Shown: one piece after another, positions 6,969-15,164 of the stretch
How positions within the stretch are numbered: the stretch's first letter is position 1
Layout: every line of letters begins with the position of its first letter
NCBI GenBank assembly: GCA_030653405.1
Contig: JAURZO010000003.1
Coordinates: 1-22,190 of the forward strand
Direction: 5' to 3'
Source of the DNA: Zwartia sp.
GTDB lineage: Bacteria > Pseudomonadota > Gammaproteobacteria > Burkholderiales > Burkholderiaceae_B
DNA length: 22,190 nt
Notes under the pieces: model-generated
What the model was told of the DNA's origin: nothing
Seen by the model: the letters and a program-made list of their open reading frames with translations, nothing else
Databases searched by the model: none
Program-made: the position numbers and the translations under genes

Positions 6969-7712
6969 TCATTTGGTGGCGACAATGATGCTTTGCCCGC
7001 ATGCAACATTACGTATCAAGGGAATGCGTTCAACAAGTGGTTCTACCTGTCGACAAACCTTTGCCATAAAATCAGGGCAGAACATTGGCACAAGGTTAAT
7101 CACTTCAGAACTTCTAACCGTGAAACCAGCAGTGGTTAGCCAGTCGCAGATCTGGCTTGGTCGGAAAGAACGCTCCTCATGCTCGATATGATAGGTGGAA
7201 AAACGTTCTAGCAACTTGAGGACTGGGTTATTTCCGTTCGGCTCAAGCACCACGACCGCTCCCTTAAACGCAGATAGTCCAGCTAGGGCGCGGGCCGGAT
7301 CGGGAAGGTGATGAAGCACACCCCTAATTACAATACAGTCGAAGCGGCCGGAGATTAAGTATTCGTCGAGCTCGTAAATATTTCCAACTTCAAAACTAAC
7401 GATGTCTGACATGTTAAGAGTCTGTGCGCGGGCTCGAGCAGCCTCGATCGCCCCTACAGCAGGATCGATACCTACGATTTTGCGTACCCCTATGGAAGGA
7501 AACTCGACTGTATAGGCTCCGTCACCACAGCCTAGATCAAGTACTGAGCATCCCTGAAAGTCAAAAGACTCAGTAATACTTCGACTGATTCTTGCATTAG
7601 CGAGACGGGCTGAGAGCCGGTTTCCAGTATAAGCATACCCCCCACTCTCACGCACATCATTGTCAAATCGTTGAACGTTCTGCTTAACGGAATGCGGATG
7701 AATTTTAGTCAT
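6969..7712 (-). CDS. Class I SAM-dependent methyltransferase
   Basis: A 247-aa protein with a Rossmann-type SAM-binding domain. Motif I is VLDLGCGDGAYT (about 57-68), the acidic ribose-binding segment IVGIDPA follows about 20 residues later, and FDCIVIRGVLHHLPDPARAL is the usual motif IV/post-IV stretch before VVVLEPNGNNP. The acceptor cannot be told from sequence. As the last gene of the transketolase/epimerase-GT2 operon it probably methylates a sugar or glycan intermediate in the cytoplasm. The ATG at 7712 has GGAG 9 bases upstream and is preferred over a TTG at 7727. It lies 26 bases after the preceding methyltransferase gene. No clear terminator follows. Confidence 0.85.
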   Translation of the reverse strand: MTKIHPHSVKQNVQRFDNDVRESGGYAYTGNRLSARLANARISRSITESFDFQGCSVLDLGCGDGAYTVEFPSIGVRKIVGIDPAVGAIEAARARAQTLNMSDIVSFEVGNIYELDEYLISGRFDCIVIRGVLHHLPDPARALAGLSAFKGAVVVLEPNGNNPVLKLLERFSTYHIEHEERSFRPSQICDWLTTAGFTVRSSEVINLVPMFCPDFMAKVCRQVEPLVERIPLIRNVACGQSIIVATK

Positions 7713-7738
7713 GATTTTGTACTCCAAAAGGCATTTTG

Positions 7739-8641
7739 TTAACTTCGTTTGATGCCGACGGCAAGCATGTTGCCAACGCTCATGGCAAAGGTGTAGTCGG
7801 CAAAACCGAAGCGTTCAAGTAAACCCAGAATCCAATGCTTTGCAGATGCCGGCAATGGGCTAAGGCGTAACCAATAACGCAGCGGATAAGCGTTGCGGAT
7901 TGGATTGAGTTTGATGATTTCGAAGCCGGCCTGCTGAAGCAGCTCCCTAACTGCTTTAGGGCTGAAAAGCTGCAGATGTTCGACATCTATAATGGGTGAG
8001 CGTAGGCCAAGTAAACGGTTTAGTGGAGCACGCCAATCGTGGACTACTATCGCAAGTGCACCCCCTGGCTCTAAAAGGTGATGAGCTGTTGTTACAAAAT
8101 CACCTGGGTCGCGCAAATGCTCAAGCGTCATGAAAGAACAGATTAGGGATGGAGTCTCACCATCAAGCATTGATGCCGAAAACATTCCCTCCCTCAAAAG
8201 TGCGCGCGCTGCTGGCGGGGCAGCGTCGATAGCTGCCCTTGAAGGCTCTATACCAATTACCGGGGTGAATCCTTGGGCTTTGAGGAATGGAAGGAGCGGT
8301 CCACTACCTGCTCCCACATCAACTGCCGCTCTGCGGCCAGTCAGTAATTGCAAGTGAGGCTTAAGAGCGTCAGCGTACGTCTTAGCTGCCGCAATTGCTT
8401 CTGGACCCGAGTCAAAATCTGCATCAGCGTATGCGGCGAGCAAAAAATCCTCGGCAGGGGGGGAAGGCGCGTAAACTAAATCGCAGCTATTGCAGCGCAC
8501 AAGGCGAAGGCACATGAATTCCGGCGGCTTGCGGGATGCGTAAGTTAATACCCCAACCCGCTTGGGATCTATGCGTTCGTCCGCAAAGGGGGAGTAGTTT
8601 CGGCTGTGACAAACAGGGCATTCACGCTCGTCTTTTTTCAC
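7739..8641 (-). CDS. SAM methyltransferase with N-terminal zinc-ribbon
   Basis: A 300-aa protein. Two CxxC pairs (Cys8/Cys11 in CPVC and Cys50/Cys53 in CNSC) form a probable zinc ribbon. A SAM-binding domain follows, with VDVGAGSG (about 107-114), GIEPS (about 132-136) and CSFMTLEHLRDPGDF. The architecture resembles the front two-thirds of sugar C-methyltransferases such as TylC3/NovU, but those are about 400 aa and have a further C-terminal domain missing here. The likely role is methylation of a nucleotide sugar or glycan; the exact acceptor is unknown. It starts with GTG, overlapping the TGA of the epimerase-GT2 gene by 4 bases (GTGA) with GAGGGGG about 6 bases upstream, so translation is coupled. 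Confidence 0.85.
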   Translation of the reverse strand: MKKDERECPVCHSRNYSPFADERIDPKRVGVLTYASRKPPEFMCLRLVRCNSCDLVYAPSPPAEDFLLAAYADADFDSGPEAIAAAKTYADALKPHLQLLTGRRAAVDVGAGSGPLLPFLKAQGFTPVIGIEPSRAAIDAAPPAARALLREGMFSASMLDGETPSLICSFMTLEHLRDPGDFVTTAHHLLEPGGALAIVVHDWRAPLNRLLGLRSPIIDVEHLQLFSPKAVRELLQQAGFEIIKLNPIRNAYPLRYWLRLSPLPASAKHWILGLLERFGFADYTFAMSVGNMLAVGIKRS

Positions 8642-10602
8642 AGTTGCCCCCTCTGATCTGCAGGACGAATCTCGCCACGAACAATCAAACTGCGGCGAAT
8701 GAATGCTGGCCGGGCCTTAGTCTCCTCGAAGATTTTACCAATATACTCCCCTAGCAAACCAATTCCGAGGAGGGTTATTGAGCCAAAGAACATAACTAAC
8801 AATGAGAGAAAGGTGACACCCTTTGGTGTGCTGTCGGAGTCAAAAAGCCGTACAAGTATCGTAAAAATTGCTAACAAAATAGTAACAAAGGTGGCTGTAC
8901 CGCCTATTGCTGTGAGCAAGTGCAATGGCATGCGAGAAAAAGAAAATATACCTTTCTTCGCCCAGCCAATATTTTTCAACCAACTGTTAGTGCTGACACC
9001 AAACATTCGTTCAGGTCTGACATAATCCACACCTTCCTGGCGGAATCCTACATAAGCGCGCAGCCCACGCAGGAAAGAGTCACGCTCTTGACATTGAAGA
9101 AGCCAGTACACAACGATGCGATCAATCAGAGAAAAGTCACCTGCATCCCTTGGAACAGGAACCTCACTCATGATGGCAAAAACGCGATAAAAAGACCGGT
9201 AACACGCCTCGAGTAATAAGGGCATCTCGCGCTTTATGCGTCGGCCATAAACAACGTCAGCTCCAGCCCTCCAACGCTCCACGAAAGCTTCGATTAGTTC
9301 AGGGGGATCTTGCAGGTCGCCGTCTAACAGCACAACAGCCTCCTTGCTAGCAAGCCCCATGCCACTTCGGAATGCTGCCTGAGATCCGAAGTTACGCGAA
9401 TGGGTAATGCCGATTACGTGGGGATCGCGAGCACTGATATCACGAATTACCTCAGCAGACTCGTCTGGAGAGTTATCATTAACAAAAATAATTTCGTAAT
9501 CAAGCCCAAGCTTTTGGAATACCGCCACCAACCGCTCATGCATGATGGGTATAGCTTGGACATCACGATAACAGGCAATCACTGCAGAGATAGAGTTCTT
9601 TTCCTTACGCAGATGAGTGCGCTTAGTCAGCTGCTTAAAATCCTTATCAACTAGATGCGTCTGCCACCAATCACGTTTTTGCTTGAGACCATCTGCAAGG
9701 TTAATTTTGGCAGACCAGCCAAGCAGGCGTTTTGCCTTGTTAGTTTCGGCATACCAGCTATCAGTATCCCAAGAGCGACCTTCAGCTGGATTGAACCGAG
9801 GTTCTGCATTGAGTCCAAAAGAAGTGATAGCCAGATCGGCTAGCCCTAATAGTGTGGTTGGCCTACCACTTCCAATGTTGATTGACTCACCAGCGAGATC
9901 TGGCCCCATCAGTTGCGCGGCATCAGCAAAGGCTTCGACTACGTCGTCTACATGTACAAAGTCGCGAGTTATCTCGGCGCGAGCCAGAACTGGGAGGGTT
10001 CCCCTCAGGCTGGCTTCACAAAGCGTGGGAATAAGTCGAGAACTGTCCTCAAATGGACCATAAACTGAATATAGGCGCAGGTTAGTAACAGGAACACCGC
10101 GCACCTTACCAAAATAAGCAATCGCAGCACTAGCGGCAACCTTACTAACCGCATAGTGACTGTTCGGTAAAAGTAAAGCCTCTTCAACAGGAGCAGCTGA
10201 ATTGAGGCCATATTCAGATGAGCTGCCTGCATGAACAAATGCGGCCAAGTTCATTGCTGCAACCTCTTCCATCAAACGGATGAAACTGAGGTAATTGGTT
10301 GTGTGGACTCGCTCATAGTCATGTTCGAAGGAGTAAGCCCCAAAGGACGAGCAGTCAATTATGGTTCTGGGTCCAACGCGATATAGAACTGATCTAACGC
10401 TTACTGAGTCTTGGAGATTAAGAAATGCGATGTTAGCTGACGGTACATTCTCGAGACGCCAAGTGTCTCCGGAAAAAACTGTACCGGTAACATCGCTACG
10501 CACTGCGAGTAAACGACGCAACAGATTAGCTCCAATGAAGCCACTTGCGCCAAGAACCAGCACCGGACCACTAATATTTTTAAGCTTGTCTTCTAGGTTC
10601 AT
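8638..10602 (-). CDS. Fusion of NAD-dependent sugar epimerase/dehydratase with polyprenyl-phosphate GT2 glycosyltransferase
   Basis: A 654-aa two-domain protein. Residues 1-310 are an extended SDR nucleotide-sugar epimerase/dehydratase: GASGFIG (18-24), SSSEYG (127-132), catalytic Tyr150 and Lys154 (HYAVSK), and RDFVHVDDVVEA. After a short charged linker (about 311-336) comes a GT2 domain (about 337-560) with SAVIACYRD, FVNDNSPDES and the metal-binding DGDLQDPPE (427-435). Two C-terminal membrane helices (about 565-590 and 605-630) match the GtrB/ArnC/DPM-like class, which transfers a sugar to undecaprenyl phosphate on the inner leaflet. The two halves are normally separate genes; here the frame is continuous with no stop or shift. 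It overlaps the transketolase C-half gene by 23 bases. The sugar is unknown. Confidence 0.88.
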   Translation of the reverse strand: MNLEDKLKNISGPVLVLGASGFIGANLLRRLLAVRSDVTGTVFSGDTWRLENVPSANIAFLNLQDSVSVRSVLYRVGPRTIIDCSSFGAYSFEHDYERVHTTNYLSFIRLMEEVAAMNLAAFVHAGSSSEYGLNSAAPVEEALLLPNSHYAVSKVAASAAIAYFGKVRGVPVTNLRLYSVYGPFEDSSRLIPTLCEASLRGTLPVLARAEITRDFVHVDDVVEAFADAAQLMGPDLAGESINIGSGRPTTLLGLADLAITSFGLNAEPRFNPAEGRSWDTDSWYAETNKAKRLLGWSAKINLADGLKQKRDWWQTHLVDKDFKQLTKRTHLRKEKNSISAVIACYRDVQAIPIMHERLVAVFQKLGLDYEIIFVNDNSPDESAEVIRDISARDPHVIGITHSRNFGSQAAFRSGMGLASKEAVVLLDGDLQDPPELIEAFVERWRAGADVVYGRRIKREMPLLLEACYRSFYRVFAIMSEVPVPRDAGDFSLIDRIVVYWLLQCQERDSFLRGLRAYVGFRQEGVDYVRPERMFGVSTNSWLKNIGWAKKGIFSFSRMPLHLLTAIGGTATFVTILLAIFTILVRLFDSDSTPKGVTFLSLLVMFFGSITLLGIGLLGEYIGKIFEETKARPAFIRRSLIVRGEIRPADQRGQL

Positions 10603-11491
10603 TTTCTCTGCCAGTAATCATGGCACGGATGGATAACGCATCGAGTCCGCATTGGGCACGGTGAAAAGCTTGGGAGCCAAAGCGCCCAGTAGGGTAACCG
10701 AGAGCCGGACGGTGAATGAAGCGCTCCGCTAACAAGCCGCGAGCGGCAAGACTTAAAGTCAAGTTCATTCCGAGCCCCCCTTGGGCAACGTGCTCTTCAA
10801 GGACGTAAAGTGGATGACCGACAATTTGATCCAGAAATTTAGATGGTATATCGGAGTCATTAAACTCACACACTGCCCATACTGAGGGCCTTGAATCATT
10901 ATCAAGGTCAGCCAAAGCTTGCCAAGCAACTCCGGCAATTGGGCCAAGGGCCGCAATAGCTCCACAACTTCCGGACATAACTTCTCGCCAAGGAGCATAC
11001 TTAGGCACGCTCTGACCTACGGGCCTGATATCGTACCCAAGACGAAGGTAGGTCGGTTCATCAAGGTAACCAAGAAGAGCAGGAAGGTCGTCATCAAAAG
11101 CTGGCACTAGTACCCGAACACCTAGTGCATTCATTGCCGCGCAATCTTCAAGTGCGTGGTGAGTTGGCCCCATGTGGCCGTAAGCATAGCCTCCGCCGTT
11201 ACCTACTAAGCACACCGGCAGGTTACCCAAGCACAAGTCATTTCGGATTTGCTCGAATGGACGCGCATAACAAAAAGGAGCAATGCTATAGACAATCACG
11301 CGCAGGGATTCACGCGCCAATCCAGCTGCTACGCCGATCATGTTCTGCTCAGCGACACCCATATTTACGAAGCGATCACCAAACTCAGACTGAACTTCTT
11401 CTAAAGCCATAAAACCGAGGTCACCGGTAAGGAAAAACCAATCATTATGATTGCAATGCGCCAAAACTGCGTTTGCGAAGGCCTTCCTCAT
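10580..11491 (-). CDS. Transketolase-like protein, C-terminal half (pyrimidine-binding and C-terminal domains)
   Basis: A 303-aa subunit corresponding to the middle and C-terminal domains of transketolase. MGVAEQNMIGVAAGLA (about 44-59) contains Glu48, aligned with the glutamate that activates the thiamine diphosphate aminopyrimidine. FEQIRNDLCLGNLPVCLVG and the HMGPTHHALEDCAAMN segment are typical. With the N-half it should form a heterotetrameric two-carbon transferase. The ATG overlaps the N-half stop by one base (TAATG). Split transketolases occur as archaeal enzymes, apulose-phosphate enzymes and in secondary metabolism. Its place in a glycan operon suggests formation of an unusual sugar rather than pentose phosphate housekeeping; that is inference. 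Confidence 0.88.
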   Translation of the reverse strand: MRKAFANAVLAHCNHNDWFFLTGDLGFMALEEVQSEFGDRFVNMGVAEQNMIGVAAGLARESLRVIVYSIAPFCYARPFEQIRNDLCLGNLPVCLVGNGGGYAYGHMGPTHHALEDCAAMNALGVRVLVPAFDDDLPALLGYLDEPTYLRLGYDIRPVGQSVPKYAPWREVMSGSCGAIAALGPIAGVAWQALADLDNDSRPSVWAVCEFNDSDIPSKFLDQIVGHPLYVLEEHVAQGGLGMNLTLSLAARGLLAERFIHRPALGYPTGRFGSQAFHRAQCGLDALSIRAMITGRENEPRRQA

Positions 11492-12282
11492 TAGATGCCC
11501 CTATTTTCGAACATGTTGCGGGCAGTTGCATATTCAGCATCAGACAAGGGCAAATAATGAGACTCCAGTTGATTTTCAAACCGCAAATTATTCCCCTTAA
11601 CTGTTTCAAGAATCAACACTCGGGGAGTACCCTTTGTTGGCTTTAAGATGGCTTTTTTGATTGCTTCGGGATCGTGGCCGTTAATTTTTTGGGTGTCAGC
11701 ACCGAATGCCACAATTCTCGGGGTAAGGTCGTCGCAGGATATTACGTCAGCAGTGCGGCCGAAGCCCTGCAGGCCATTTTGATCGATCAGTAAGACAAGA
11801 TTTTCCAGGCGCTGATGAATTGCGAAGTTAAGCGCCTCCCAGCAACTACCTTCTTGCCATTCACCATCTGAGCAAAGACAAAAAATATTATGATTGAGAC
11901 CCTTGTGACGAGCTGCTAGGGCAAGGCCGGCTGCTAAAGACGGCCCATGGCCTAAAGAACCGGTTGAAAACATTAATCCGGGAATGCCCCGGCCGCTAGG
12001 GTGACCAGGAAGTAATGTGTCATCAAGGGTGAAAGTCTTTAGGTCAGTATCAGAGAGGTGGCCAAGACTCCACAGGGTGGCGTATAAAGCTCCAGCTGAG
12101 TGCCCCTTCGAAAGGATAAAGCGGTCATCTGGCTCCATAACAAGGTGATGCAACGTCATCAATGCTTCAATACATGAAAAATTTCCGCCGACATGTCCAC
12201 AATTTGCGTCACGGTGAAGATCAAGGAGTCGTAATTTCGTATTTTGAAGCAGATCAATGAAGTGATCACTTATTTCATTCAT
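11491..12282 (-). CDS. Transketolase-like protein, N-terminal half (thiamine diphosphate-binding domain)
   Basis: A 263-aa subunit matching the pyrophosphate-binding domain of transketolase. Visible are GHVGG (29-33), SKGHSAGALY (58-67), STGSLGHG (106-113) and the thiamine diphosphate motif, CSDGEWQEG followed by LLIDQN (Asp139 to Asn169), where Ser138 replaces the usual first Gly of GDG but the Mg-binding Asp and Asn remain. Together with the C-half (303 aa) the total is about 100 residues shorter than full transketolase. The ATG at 12282 (MNEISD) is chosen over an upstream TTG at 12318 because AAAGGG precedes it. First gene of a five-gene coupled operon; the promoter should lie in 12283-12420, but I see no convincing boxes. 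Confidence 0.88.
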   Translation of the reverse strand: MNEISDHFIDLLQNTKLRLLDLHRDANCGHVGGNFSCIEALMTLHHLVMEPDDRFILSKGHSAGALYATLWSLGHLSDTDLKTFTLDDTLLPGHPSGRGIPGLMFSTGSLGHGPSLAAGLALAARHKGLNHNIFCLCSDGEWQEGSCWEALNFAIHQRLENLVLLIDQNGLQGFGRTADVISCDDLTPRIVAFGADTQKINGHDPEAIKKAILKPTKGTPRVLILETVKGNNLRFENQLESHYLPLSDAEYATARNMFENRGI

Positions 12283-13010
12283 TTTGCAGCGCCCTTTCTT
12301 TATAAATTTAATACGCAAAAACGAGGGGAGGAGAAAATTTGTGTCTCAAGTCCCTACGTTCGTACAGTATATATTCGAAGATGATGAACTCACTTAGTCG
12401 ACAGTCATGGTAAGGCGGGCCCTCGATGCTCATCCAATCAGCCAAACTCAATGGCCATGATCCAAACGCATATCTCAAAGAAGTGATGAGTCGGCTACCA
12501 ACATAGCCTTAAATAAAAATCACTAAGCTGCTGCCGCAGAATTGAAACATCAAACGGCATGAGGGTTACGGGTAGCCAGCCACGGAACTGCCATCACGAG
12601 CTAATGGTCAAGATGGAATAGGCAGACGCTTACGTACCAACACCGCCACCTCAGGACTATCTAAATTCAGCACTGAACAATTGAGTCTATACAGCGCACT
12701 CAAAACCGGGAAGCATACCTCCAAGCCCTTGCAGCTCAATCTGTTGTCGTTGATTTTTTGAATTTATGAATTCAAATAAATCAATACCTTATTTACTCTC
12801 TATATCGAACTCGAACGGACAGGACGCTTACTAACATCCACTGGCAGTTGCGGATGATCCGCAAAAAAGACATCCACCCCTTTTGCGATTGATTGGAATG
12901 TTAGGCTTAAGCGGATTATTGAAGCAAAGCCGAATATCTAATTACTATGAAGTACTCAGGCGCCGTCAACTGACTGCGTTAATGGAATGAAATGAATAAT
13001 TCTAGGACGA
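12283..13010. other. 728-base non-coding stretch with mobile-element debris
   Basis: No intact gene is seen. It should hold the promoter of the transketolase operon (near 12283-12420) and the 3' flank of the 717-aa gene. An IS66 tail occupies 12411-12633. A second GACGCTTAC (12823-12831), identical to the last nine bases of that IS66 end at 12625-12633, may mark another IS66 terminus. A 45-codon minus-strand frame (12800-12937, containing AKGVDVFFADHPQLPVDVSK) looks protein-like but has no start codon and no family I recognise. Confidence 0.6.
12411..12633 (+). mobile_element. IS66-family remnant: TnpC C-terminus plus terminal inverted repeat
   Basis: From 12426 the plus strand reads MLIQSAKLNGHDPNAYLKEV then MSRLPT and a stop at 12504-12506. 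This matches the conserved TnpC tail of IS66 transposases (LIxxAKLNGxDPxAYLxDVLxRLP). Beyond it, LLP-type codons persist, and the element ends near 12633 in CAAGATGG...GACGCTTAC, i.e. GTAAGCGTC read inward, the typical GTAA-type IS66 end. Everything upstream of the TnpC tail is deleted, so the element is dead. Confidence 0.7.
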
Positions 13011-15164
13011 CTATTTATATTCCTTAAATTCTGAAATTGTAAATGTATTTAACTCATTTTTAAAACTACCAAATGTTTTATATAGAAGACCAATTATTTT
13101 ATCTCCATTTAGATTTGCAGTAAAAAATACAGGCAATCTGTTTTCACCAATAATTTTTTCAACTGATATATTGCATCGACTAAATTCCGAAGGAATTACT
13201 ATGCCTTCGAAATACTGCGTAGCCCTATAAAATACTGGAATTAAAATACTAGCATCCATTCCGGGTTGATAGTCAGTAAAATTCATTTTCATATCTAAGG
13301 GCTGCCAAGTTTTGGCTGTGTGATGGTATTTTGAATACAAACTTATATTTTTTGCATCGCAATCAACTCCACTTATGTGTATCAATAATCGATCCGCCTT
13401 AGCTCTAACATCCCACTGACCACCCGTTAAGTACATTGTTGGTGTCATAGAATCGAATTTTTCGAAAACTATCTTCTCATACTCCTGGGGTAATGATATT
13501 TTTAAGAAAATATCTCCATTTTTAAGTTTCTCGGCGTGAGTTTGCAAATTAATTCTAGGGAGTGCGAGTAGCTTAGAAATCTCTAATGTTAAGGTATTTT
13601 TCTGGTAAGTAATTGCAAGGAAATATAACAAACAAGTTGAAACTAATACCGCTGTAAATATCAATGCTAACGAATTTAATTTTTTAAGATTCTCAAAAAC
13701 CAAAGGTATCACATTAAAGATTGCGAACAAACACAGCAACCATAAGAATTCCAAATGGAACATATGACGAAGGTCAAACTGTGTTGCAGGATACGATAAT
13801 AAAATAATTAATAAAATTAAAAAGCTTATTGCCTGCGCAGGAGATTTTAGATAGGTAATTAATATTAACGAAAAAAATCCTATTAAGCCTACATAAAAAT
13901 ACCAGCTATTACTTAAAGCGCTGTAAATACTTGAACTTATCTTAAATAGGAAAATATCACCTATTATTTTTTGCCAACCTGGACGAGGTAAAGGAATAGA
14001 GCGAGACGTGAGATTTGGGAAATTGATTATCCAAGCAAATGACTTAATCGCCTGGGTAAAAAAATCCCCAATAAAAATATCTATCCATCCCAAAGTATAT
14101 GAAGTTGATTTTTGAATTGCATTAGATAAGTCAATTCCCCCAATTTTAGAACTCTCTACTTTGTCCCACGTGGAATCTTTTTCACTTAAAACTGCAGCAA
14201 CAGATGAAAGAGTCAATTCATCAGAATAACTCCAACCATTTGCATAATTCGTATTAGTAATATTTCCTTGAATTCGAAAAGGTTCACTCATACCTTGCAT
14301 CAAAAAAGTACCGCTGTAGCCACCGATGTTAATCTTAGACCAAATGGGGCTTGCTGCTAAGACAAATATTATGATGAATATTGAAATAGTAAATAAGGGC
14401 TTGATAATCTCTTTTTCGTTAGATCTGAAATAATTTATAAGACCGAAAAAAAATAAGAAAATACAACCGATAGGCACCATCAATATTAAATCCGATCTAA
14501 ATCCATAACCCAAAGCAATTACAATTGCCGACATAACTACATAAATAATACTTTTTCTATGATTTTCCTCACTTACAGATTTAATTAAAAAAATTAATGC
14601 CCAAATAAAGAAGGGTGCTTTAGAAAAATCTCTTAATTCAACTCCCATATATGCTGAAATAGGCGAAATTGCAATAAATATTGCTATTAAAAATGAGGAT
14701 GAATTATTTAAAAACTGTCTAGATAAAAAATAAACTCCTGATATATATAGCGCATAAAGAACATATAGTATGGGAATCAAGGAAGCGTACGATATTCCAA
14801 ATAATCGCCAGCAAAATGCAGTTAGCCACGTAAGATAGGGTTGAACTTTAGAGAAAAAACCTGCGTGATCATAAAAATTCACCTCATAAAGAAATGAACA
14901 ATCAAATATAAAATTTGGATCTTGGCTAAATTTTGCAATTTCTATAACTGGGCTGATTGGAAATTTAAAACCTTGACCACAAGCCCACGCGATACTCTCT
15001 GGTGTAAAAAACAGATAAAAAGAGGTATAGTAATTATTCTGTACTATAAGACTTAGTATTGGCAATGGGCCGAAAATAAAAAATAATATAATAAATAATT
15101 TATCAATTGAAATATTATTTATTGTATTAATATTATATTTAAACTTTATAAAACTAAGCTTCAT
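13011..15164 (-). CDS. Large multispanning membrane protein, probable GT-C type glycosyltransferase
   Basis: A 717-aa protein with about ten to eleven hydrophobic helices in the first 520 residues and a soluble C-terminal domain (about 535-717), which would be periplasmic. A large loop after helix 1 (about 47-110), VELRDFSKAPFFIWALIFL (about 175-193) and GYGFRSDLILMVP (about 218-230) recall GT-C (PMT/ArnT-like) transferases that use polyprenyl-phosphate sugars. The assignment rests on topology and is not certain; a polymerase or transporter role is possible. The gene is very AT-rich, with runs of Ile, Asn, Lys and Phe encoded by A/T codons, unlike the GC-richer flanks, which suggests separate acquisition. 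Mobile-element remains lie on both sides. A donor for it could come from the epimerase-GT2 fusion. Confidence 0.75.
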   Translation of the reverse strand: MKLSFIKFKYNINTINNISIDKLFIILFFIFGPLPILSLIVQNNYYTSFYLFFTPESIAWACGQGFKFPISPVIEIAKFSQDPNFIFDCSFLYEVNFYDHAGFFSKVQPYLTWLTAFCWRLFGISYASLIPILYVLYALYISGVYFLSRQFLNNSSSFLIAIFIAISPISAYMGVELRDFSKAPFFIWALIFLIKSVSEENHRKSIIYVVMSAIVIALGYGFRSDLILMVPIGCIFLFFFGLINYFRSNEKEIIKPLFTISIFIIIFVLAASPIWSKINIGGYSGTFLMQGMSEPFRIQGNITNTNYANGWSYSDELTLSSVAAVLSEKDSTWDKVESSKIGGIDLSNAIQKSTSYTLGWIDIFIGDFFTQAIKSFAWIINFPNLTSRSIPLPRPGWQKIIGDIFLFKISSSIYSALSNSWYFYVGLIGFFSLILITYLKSPAQAISFLILLIILLSYPATQFDLRHMFHLEFLWLLCLFAIFNVIPLVFENLKKLNSLALIFTAVLVSTCLLYFLAITYQKNTLTLEISKLLALPRINLQTHAEKLKNGDIFLKISLPQEYEKIVFEKFDSMTPTMYLTGGQWDVRAKADRLLIHISGVDCDAKNISLYSKYHHTAKTWQPLDMKMNFTDYQPGMDASILIPVFYRATQYFEGIVIPSEFSRCNISVEKIIGENRLPVFFTANLNGDKIIGLLYKTFGSFKNELNTFTISEFKEYK

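Noticed and set aside
6805..7002. 65-aa minus-strand frame downstream of the second methyltransferase
   Set aside because: It overlaps the methyltransferase end, lacks a ribosome binding site and family features, and lies in AT-rich sequence where open frames arise easily.
9617..10063. 148-aa plus-strand frame antisense to the epimerase domain
   Set aside because: It is Ser/Arg/Ala-rich shadow coding opposite a well-supported gene.
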